Shown: piece by piece, positions 44,101 through 48,818 of the stretch | How positions within the stretch are numbered: position 1 is the first letter of the stretch | Layout of the letters: each line of letters begins with the position of its first letter | Assembly (NCBI GenBank): GCA_947623905.1 | Contig: CANQHX010000006.1 | Span: 1-48,818 of the forward strand | Length of the DNA stretch: 48,818 nucleotides | From: an uncultured Lachnospiraceae bacterium | Lineage (GTDB): Bacteria > Bacillota > Clostridia > Lachnospirales > Lachnospiraceae | Direction of reading: 5' to 3' | Notes under the pieces: model-generated | Database searches by the model: none | Seen by the model: only the letters and a program-made list of their open reading frames with translations | Told to the model about the DNA's origin: nothing | Program-made: the position numbers and the translations under genes

Positions 44101-45980
44101 TCGTTAATAAGGAAATCAATGCTCTTAGCTGCTCGACGACCTTTGAGATGGGCGTGGACGTAGGCGATCTGGAGACTGTATATCTGCGGAATATGCCGCC
44201 TTCACCAGCAAACTATGTTCAGAGAGCTGGCCGCGCTGGTCGCGGCAAAAATGCGGCGGCATTTTCTCTTACATATTCCAAACTCAGCTCCCATGATTTT
44301 ACCTATTTCAAAAACCCGGAAAACATGATTACCGGGAAAATCGGGGTTCCGTTGTTTACTGTCCGAAACGAGAAGGTAATCTTGCGGCATATCTTCGCGG
44401 TGGCTCTGAGTGACTTCTTCTCTAAACAGGTCGACGTGTATAATACGAATAACGCCGATGTGCTACTCAACGGCGATGGTTGGGAGCGGCTCTGCGCATA
44501 TCTTTCGAGTAGGCCGGAACACTTGAAAGAGATCCTTAAAGCATCAATCCCGGAAGCTATGCATAAAACCATGGGGATCAATGATTTCTCCTGGACGGAG
44601 AAATTGATCGGTCAGGAAGGTGTCTTAAGAATTGCTGTCGATGAGTTTCGAGGAACGATACAATACTATATTGATGAGTACCAGCGCCTTCTTACGAAGG
44701 GACTGACGCAGCAGGCTGCGGCGGTAGAGAAAAAACTGTGGTCTTACCGTCGCGGGAAAGAGGACAACCGAGGGAGAAACGAGTTGATCGAATTTCTTGT
44801 GAGGAATAATGTGCTGCCTAAGTATGGTTTCCCGGTCGATACCGTTGAGCTGTATCAAAATACAAATACCGCAACGGATAAGAAATTGCAGATGGTTCGT
44901 GATCTGCAATTGGCAATCTCTGAGTATGCACCGGATTCTCAGGTGGTAGCGGACGGCAAGCTTTATACCAGCCGATATATCCGAAAACTACCCCAGACTA
45001 CCGGACAAGATTGGGAAACAGCTTATATCGCACAGTGCAAAAATCCTTCGTGCATGACTTGGAATCATAGATCAATGGAGCCCGATGAGGGAGGAGAGCC
45101 TTGCGTTTCCTGTCATGAAATTATTTCGAGGTCCAGATGGAAGCAGGCCATTGAACCGAGAAAGGGCTTTGTTGCAGATGCAAAATCGAAAGCTGTTCCT
45201 ATGCGAAAACCTGATAAGGCGTTTCGTAGTGATGACTTCTATATTGGAGACGCACAGCGGCAGGTCATGCAGAAATATGCCTTTGTCATGAAGGACGGCA
45301 ATCGTTTCCAGATGGAGACATCCGTCAACGACTCCCTCATGGTCGTCTGCAACGATGATTTCTATGTCTGTCCGCATTGTGGTTATGCAGAAAGCACCAC
45401 GGAAAACATGGAAGTGGCCGGATTCAACTCCCATCAGAAAACCCTGGAAAAAAAACATATTACTCCCTGGGGAAAGACCTGTGAAGTAAAGCTGGTCAAG
45501 AATAAGCTCTGTCATGTTTTCAAGACGGATGTTGTGCGTTTGGTTTTCTCCACTCCACAGGCGGGCAATCAGGAAGTGATGCTGTCAGTTATGTATGCTC
45601 TGCTGGAGGCGTTGTCTTCTGCCCTGGATATCGAGCGAAACGACATTAAGGGCTGTCTACACAAGGTCGTATATGACAACAAGCTAATCTACGCCATTGT
45701 TCTGTACGATGCTGTTGCGGGTGGAGCTGGTCATGTTAGAAGATTGGTCACAGAAGATGGCCTCCGTTTCCGTCAGGTAGTTGAGAAGGCTATTGCTATC
45801 ACGAAAGGATGTAGCTGCTCTCCTTCATGTTATAGCTGCCTTAGAAACTATTACAACCAGAAAATCCATGAACTTCTTAACCGCAAGTATGCTTATAATT
45901 TTCTGGAGAACTACTCGGGCGACCTAGAACCAATAACAAACGAAGAGTTTGAAGGTTCTGATGAGCTGGGAAAGGTATAA
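41118..45980 (+). CDS. DEAD/DEAH-box helicase with multiple zinc ribbons and DUF1998-type C-terminus
   Basis: A 1620-residue SF2 helicase. Walker A is TGTGSGKT at 116-123, motif Ib YPMNALANDQ near 153, DEAH at 260-263, motif III TSATL at 295-299 and motif VI QRAGRAGRG near 1035. Paired cysteines in CAICDDCG, LLCSKCG, KCPSCN, VCDVCG, CKNPSC and VCPHCG suggest several zinc ribbons spread over the chain. The C-terminus VAGGAGHVRRL...CSCSPSCYSCLRNY is the four-cysteine DUF1998/MrfA-like block. Long DUF1998 helicases are core parts of defence systems such as Druantia (DruE), while DISARM DrmB has DUF1998 in a shorter protein. An acidic stretch (DMDEEDEDETEE) lies near 530. ATG 41118 has GGAAAGGA in front and is coupled to the previous gene. 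Confidence 0.9.
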   Translation: MFSPITAADNIKDEFIGYISTLFHISDKDYAAQFTAALYEEGAIAKGPYLDVSDSYKTGKSLAQMIEEGEASAIFRSLEGDIPDGEKEIQINRGLYLHQERALRKTNKGKNLIVTTGTGSGKTECFIIPIINHLLRETEEGTLSSGVRALLIYPMNALANDQMKRLRNLLKSYPEITFGVYNSSTKQNEQDGIAEYGKVYKDANGHPLKPLKNEIVSRDQMQKTPPHILVTNYAMLEYMMLRPKDDLVFSGAKLRFLVLDEAHIYRGATGMETSLLLKRLKARISNPANVLHILTSATLGGKEADDDIVKFAETLCNASFYAEDIIRSQSVVPSYDREPVEIPLSMFAELVNPQKPLNVIADDYGLPIPEGMPDAEYLYNLCVSAAVYRDLRRIASHPMTIPEITRALRTTHDVTQQDVVNIIGVAAQASKNKSVLIKARYHMFAKALEGVYVTLGQNKKLMLNRNRSISIDGEDWKVFECAICDDCGRVAVAGKEVDGKLEFANSSYDSEIEYYMLRDSRDIDLDMDEEDEDETEEIGKNDYLLCSKCGTLIHESLKADPPCTCGLDHYVKLRKARKSEARGDGKCPSCNFGTFKTFYLGYDAATAVLGTSLFEELPESEKVLKSKRSTQPVKKSLFGAAKQGTQIDIVRRKRQFLSFSDSRGEAAFFASYMTASYSEFLRRRGIWHVVEKNKENMAAHPWEIQHFVDELTSYFDSCRTFAEPGDKGVENLTVTSRKNAWIAVLNEMVNARRSTSLASLGIIKFNYKGNTKEIMAGVAEAYQQKVEDVKALFDLLAMEIVYHGALEGDCDLTDDEREYIFYTPKPKRVKRCKDMDKDKKKSYLAGWSSTVRKNGSLLKNGRLKRVMNVLGLEDAVANELLQMYWDEVLRGEESLSTAGNDEFYFSTERFTISSGTEDVPIYVCDVCGKTTMMNCKDMCTTIKCGGHLRSITHESLLKDNHYAKLYQSTLMQPLHIKEHTAQLGREEQQKYQEMFVNKEINALSCSTTFEMGVDVGDLETVYLRNMPPSPANYVQRAGRAGRGKNAAAFSLTYSKLSSHDFTYFKNPENMITGKIGVPLFTVRNEKVILRHIFAVALSDFFSKQVDVYNTNNADVLLNGDGWERLCAYLSSRPEHLKEILKASIPEAMHKTMGINDFSWTEKLIGQEGVLRIAVDEFRGTIQYYIDEYQRLLTKGLTQQAAAVEKKLWSYRRGKEDNRGRNELIEFLVRNNVLPKYGFPVDTVELYQNTNTATDKKLQMVRDLQLAISEYAPDSQVVADGKLYTSRYIRKLPQTTGQDWETAYIAQCKNPSCMTWNHRSMEPDEGGEPCVSCHEIISRSRWKQAIEPRKGFVADAKSKAVPMRKPDKAFRSDDFYIGDAQRQVMQKYAFVMKDGNRFQMETSVNDSLMVVCNDDFYVCPHCGYAESTTENMEVAGFNSHQKTLEKKHITPWGKTCEVKLVKNKLCHVFKTDVVRLVFSTPQAGNQEVMLSVMYALLEALSSALDIERNDIKGCLHKVVYDNKLIYAIVLYDAVAGGAGHVRRLVTEDGLRFRQVVEKAIAITKGCSCSPSCYSCLRNYYNQKIHELLNRKYAYNFLENYSGDLEPITNEEFEGSDELGKV

Positions 45981-46098
45981 CAGGCAAGAAAAAACAATAG
46001 TTTGACAGAAGGTGCGACCAATCAGGCACACATCCTGTTGTTTTTCCTGCAAATCATCGCGAAAGCTTTGAAAAAAATCCGAACTATATGTATACTGC
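45981..46098. other. Right end of the island, no gene seen
   Basis: This stretch between the helicase stop and the right repeat holds an A-rich arm (CAGGCAAGAAAAAACA, near 45981) and a T-rich partner (TGTTGTTTTTCCTGC, near 46036) that could form a weak imperfect terminator. A 78-codon plus frame from 46002 runs across the repeat and is probably spurious. The 305-base gap up to the GH2 gene also holds the right direct repeat and an unassigned 119 bases from 46168 to 46286. Confidence 0.4.
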
Positions 46099-46167
46099 TG
46101 GCTGCAGGGAAAAGGATTTTAAAATATTGTGATTTTTTCAAAAAAGGGGGTGCAAACCCCCTTTTTT
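46099..46167 (+). repeat. Right 69-bp direct repeat (putative attR)
   Basis: Identical to 22905-22973. It contains a detached copy of the esterase 3' end (the last eight codons and stop) and the core of its terminator, now with an 11-bp stem followed by TTTTTTT. A TATAAT (46173-46178) follows but has no good -35. The DNA left of the repeat is island-like; the DNA right of 46190 returns to GC-rich backbone. Confidence 0.92.
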
Positions 46168-46286
46168 TAAGCTATAATGAAAATAATTGGGGTACTGGCG
46201 CCATTTGGGACCGGGCCCGGAAGATGCAGACAGGATGATATTCAGAGTGGAGCATAAGAATACAACGCTCCGGAATGGAGAAGATT

Positions 46287-48818
46287 ATGGCCAATCAGGA
46301 TTATTTTGCGGACATTGCCATGACCCAGCATCCGCTGGGCAGCACCGATAAAGAGGTAGTGCCTGCGGACTGGAAGCCGGAGCCCTTTGCGGCATCGGAC
46401 CGGTCCTTTCCCTATGACCGGTGCAGGGTGGCCCAGGAGAGAAGCGACGAGGAGCGCCTTTCGGAATATAAGGAGGGGCTGGCTGCCCTCCGCAGGCAGT
46501 ACGCTCCTTTTATGGAAAACCACATGCCCGGAGTGAAGGCGCCGGAGACGCTGGAGCTGAAGCAGTTCCGGTTCCGGTATCTGAAGGAGCACGAGGTGTT
46601 TTCCCAGAGAGACGAGGCGGCGGACTGGGAGGATGTGACCATTCCTGACTACCGGGGACCGGTGGGCAAATGGAAGGCTTATTACCGTACCCGGTTTATG
46701 ACGAGAGAGCTGGGAGAACAGGAGCACGGCGTGCTGCAGTTCCAGTGCGTGGACTACAAGGCCGTGATCTATGTGGACGGCTGCTATGTGGGCGCTCATG
46801 AGGGATTGTTCGCTCCCTTTGCCTTTGACATTTCCGATTTTCTCCGGAATGCGCCGGGGGAGCATGAGCTGATCATCCAGGTGGAGAACGATTTTTCCAT
46901 TCTGGGGGAGGGCAACATTGACGGCGACAAAATTTACGCTGCCACCGGCCCCGGCTGGGACGATCCACAGGTGGGCTGGCACCACTGTCCCGCGGGAGCA
47001 GGGGTGTTCGGCAGGGTGACGGTGGAATACCGCCCCGCCATCTACATAACGGATATTTTCGCGCGGCCTGATATCGACAGGGACCATGTGGAGCTGCGAG
47101 TGGGCGTCATGAACTACACCCCGGATTTTCCCGAAGATTTTCAGCTGCAGGTGCTCATCGCGCCTCGGAACTTCCGGGAAGCATACCAGGTGACATATGA
47201 ACATGCCATGAAGGTCATCGGCGCGGGAAAAAATGAGTTCCGCTACCGCATTCCCATGAAGGAGTACCGGCTGTGGACGCCGGAGATGCCGTACCTGTAT
47301 GGCATCAACTGCACCATCACGAAGGACGGAAAAACAGTGACCCAGGGCACGGAGCATTTCGGCATGCGGAAGTTTGTCAGCGACGAGACGACACAGCCCA
47401 AAGGAAAGTTTTTCTTCAACAACAAACCGATCGTACTGCGGGGCGCCAATGAGATGGGACATCTGCAGCAGTGCGTCATGACCGGAGATCTGGACCAGCT
47501 TGCGGACGATATCCTCATCGCCAAGCTGTGCAACATGAATTATTACCGGCTCACCCAGCGGCCTGTCCAGCGGGAGATCTACGATTACATGGACATGCTG
47601 GGCATGATGAACCAGACAGACCTGCCCCTGTTCAGCTTCCTGCGCAGGCCTCAGGTGTGTGAGGCGGTGCGCCAGGCGGCGGAGATGGAACATCTGCTGC
47701 GCAGCCATCCCTCGGCAGTGTTTGTCACATTTATCAATGAGCCGGTGTGCATCCGCAGGACGGACGATCCCAACAGCAAATACAGTAAACGCTATGAGAT
47801 CAAGGCCCAGAGAAATATCCTGCGGGATGAGATGGAAGCCTTTTTCGTGGCGGCCAGAAAGATGATTTATGTGGAAAACCCCGACCGGGTCATCAAGAAC
47901 GTGGAGGGTGATTACGATCCTCCCACCTCCGAGGGGATGCCGGATTTCCACTGCTATACCATGTGGTACAGCAACCACGGCGTGCCCATCGGCAAGCTGT
48001 ACAGAGGCTACCTGCCTCCCGTAAAGGAGGGCTGGATGATCGGCTGCGGCGAGTATGGCGCGGAAGGTCTGGACAATGAGAACATCATGCGGGAGCGGTA
48101 CCCGAAGGAGTGGCTTGCCTGCAATGAAAAGGGCGAGTGGTATCCCACGAAGATCATCCGGGCTCAGACCAACGGCGTGCAGGGCGACTGGTATCCGGAG
48201 CAGCGCACTCTCGCGGACTGGGTGCGGGAGAGCCAGAAGCACCAGGCAAGAGCTACCACTATGATGACCGACGCCTTCCGCAGGCGGGCGGACGTGCTGA
48301 ACCACACGGCGCTGCACCTGCTCATCGACGCGTGGCCCTCGGGCTGGATGAAGACGATCGTAGGGTGCGACCGGATGCCCAAGAAGGCGTTTTACGCCTA
48401 TGCGGATTCCCTTGTGCCCCTGCGGGTGAACCTGCGCAGCGACCGCAATTATCTTTACGGCGGGGAGACCTATCAGGTGGAGGCATGGGGCCTCAACGAT
48501 ACGGCCGACGACCAGACGGTGACGGTGACCGCCACTGTGACGGTGGACGGAAAAGCCGCAGGCTCTTACAGCGGGACCTTTACGGTGGAGGCTGCAAATG
48601 TACTGTGCGCCGGCACCATTCCCGTGCAGGTACCCGGGGTCACTGCCCCGGCAGCGATCCATGTGGACGCTGTCATGGAAAAGGAGGACGGCACCATCGC
48701 CAGCTGTGAGCGCCTGGAACTGTTCGCGTATCCCGCTCATGCGGACATGACGGCAGGGGCTTCCCCTGTAGCGGTACTGGGAGAGAAGGCAGAGCAGTAC
48801 GCGGCCCTTTTGGGCTAT
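46287..48818 (+). CDS. Glycoside hydrolase family 2 protein (beta-galactosidase/mannosidase/glucuronidase type), partial
   Basis: An open frame of 844 codons from ATG 46287 to the window edge without a stop; the 3' end lies outside. The jelly-roll sugar-binding domain (about 105-260) contains YYRTRF, VDGCYVGAHEGLFAPFAFD and a following WDDPQ segment. An Ig-like domain follows, then a TIM barrel from about residue 380 with LRGANEMGH. The acid/base Glu485 is in TFINEPV and a nucleophile candidate, Glu589, in GCGEYGAEG. No signal peptide is seen, so it is cytoplasmic. The start has AATGGAGAAGATT in front. Before the island arrived it would have followed the esterase, giving a glycan-degrading pair. 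The exact sugar is unknown. A very long antisense frame on the minus strand is a codon-bias shadow. Confidence 0.93.
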   Translation, partial: MANQDYFADIAMTQHPLGSTDKEVVPADWKPEPFAASDRSFPYDRCRVAQERSDEERLSEYKEGLAALRRQYAPFMENHMPGVKAPETLELKQFRFRYLKEHEVFSQRDEAADWEDVTIPDYRGPVGKWKAYYRTRFMTRELGEQEHGVLQFQCVDYKAVIYVDGCYVGAHEGLFAPFAFDISDFLRNAPGEHELIIQVENDFSILGEGNIDGDKIYAATGPGWDDPQVGWHHCPAGAGVFGRVTVEYRPAIYITDIFARPDIDRDHVELRVGVMNYTPDFPEDFQLQVLIAPRNFREAYQVTYEHAMKVIGAGKNEFRYRIPMKEYRLWTPEMPYLYGINCTITKDGKTVTQGTEHFGMRKFVSDETTQPKGKFFFNNKPIVLRGANEMGHLQQCVMTGDLDQLADDILIAKLCNMNYYRLTQRPVQREIYDYMDMLGMMNQTDLPLFSFLRRPQVCEAVRQAAEMEHLLRSHPSAVFVTFINEPVCIRRTDDPNSKYSKRYEIKAQRNILRDEMEAFFVAARKMIYVENPDRVIKNVEGDYDPPTSEGMPDFHCYTMWYSNHGVPIGKLYRGYLPPVKEGWMIGCGEYGAEGLDNENIMRERYPKEWLACNEKGEWYPTKIIRAQTNGVQGDWYPEQRTLADWVRESQKHQARATTMMTDAFRRRADVLNHTALHLLIDAWPSGWMKTIVGCDRMPKKAFYAYADSLVPLRVNLRSDRNYLYGGETYQVEAWGLNDTADDQTVTVTATVTVDGKAAGSYSGTFTVEAANVLCAGTIPVQVPGVTAPAAIHVDAVMEKEDGTIASCERLELFAYPAHADMTAGASPVAVLGEKAEQYAALLGY

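Larger units (their letters stand above)
22905..46167. mobile_element. About 23.2-kb genomic island flanked by 69-bp direct repeats
   Basis: The segment between the two repeats is visibly AT-richer than both flanks and uses different codons. It holds ten same-strand genes with defence-like domains. No integrase, recombinase, transposase, relaxase, replication or phage structural gene is recognisable, so it may move with help in trans or be immobilised. The target is the 3' end and terminator of a protein gene, left functional by duplication. The first gene (DUF1351) is of a phage-associated family. Confidence 0.85.

Noticed and set aside
22905..46167. Island considered as a prophage because of DUF1351
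   Set aside because: No capsid, tail, terminase, lysis, integrase or replication genes are present; DUF1351 alone is not enough.
46002..46238. A 78-codon plus frame across the right direct repeat
   Set aside because: It starts in island spacer and ends in backbone DNA, has no ribosome binding site, and exists only because of the junction.
46242..48740. An 832-codon open frame on the minus strand
   Set aside because: It lies opposite the GH2 gene, whose domains and catalytic residues are clear. The antisense frame has no family features and is rich in His/Leu/Arg, as expected from the complement of GC-rich codons.

Overview
This window appears to come from the chromosome of a Lachnospiraceae-like Firmicute (class Clostridia). 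The evidence is the gene content (rpoC with a long acidic tail, glutamine-dependent nadE, hslO, class II fba, DegV, VanZ-like and TVP38 proteins), purine-rich Gram-positive ribosome binding sites, frequent TTG/GTG starts and TTGxxx-17-TATAAT promoters. The genus cannot be fixed from the sequence. The backbone (1-22.9 kb and 46.2-48.8 kb) is visibly GC-rich, while the middle (about 22.9-46.1 kb) is clearly more AT-rich and has different codon use.

Left backbone. The 3' end of rpoC closes with a strong terminator. It is followed by a methyltransferase, the redox chaperone hslO, nadE, a small membrane ORF on the minus strand, a lipid kinase, class II aldolase with its own promoter and terminator, a polysaccharide deacetylase, a nucleotidyltransferase, a VanZ-like protein and a TVP38-family membrane protein. 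Next come two GT4 glycosyltransferases that resemble the glycosyl-diacylglycerol synthases of other Firmicutes, a two-component system, a DegV protein, a heterodimeric ABC exporter pair behind a 34-bp tandem repeat, an AlbA_2/ATPase regulator behind a 15-bp inverted-repeat operator, and a secreted lipoprotein esterase.

Island. A 69-bp perfect direct repeat lies at 22905-22973 and 46099-46167. It covers the last codons and terminator of the esterase gene and brackets about 23.2 kb of foreign-looking DNA. No integrase, transposase or relaxase is visible inside. The island holds ten genes on the plus strand in one array: a DUF1351 phage-type protein; a UvrD-like helicase fused to an AddB/Cas4-type Fe-S nuclease; a DEDDh exonuclease with an N-terminal zinc knuckle; a WYL-domain regulator with its own promoter and a palindrome; a 63-aa protein; two proteins with a PriA-3'BD-like domain, one of them a 1431-aa BspA-type leucine-rich repeat protein without a signal peptide; a HIRAN-like coiled-coil protein; a 1431-aa protein with RNA-polymerase alpha-CTD-like repeats; and a 1620-aa DEAH helicase with a DUF1998-type C-terminus. 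The array is preceded by a promoter, a structured leader and an intrinsic terminator 17 nt before the first start codon. The parts list (WYL regulator, nucleases, DUF1998 helicase, island position) suggests an anti-phage defence system. It does not match a complete known system that I can name, though the DUF1998 helicase is shared with Druantia and DISARM.

Right backbone. After the right repeat, a long GH2 glycoside hydrolase gene starts at 46287 and runs off the window end. Removing the island would place it just behind the esterase, giving a plausible esterase/glycosidase polysaccharide-use pair.
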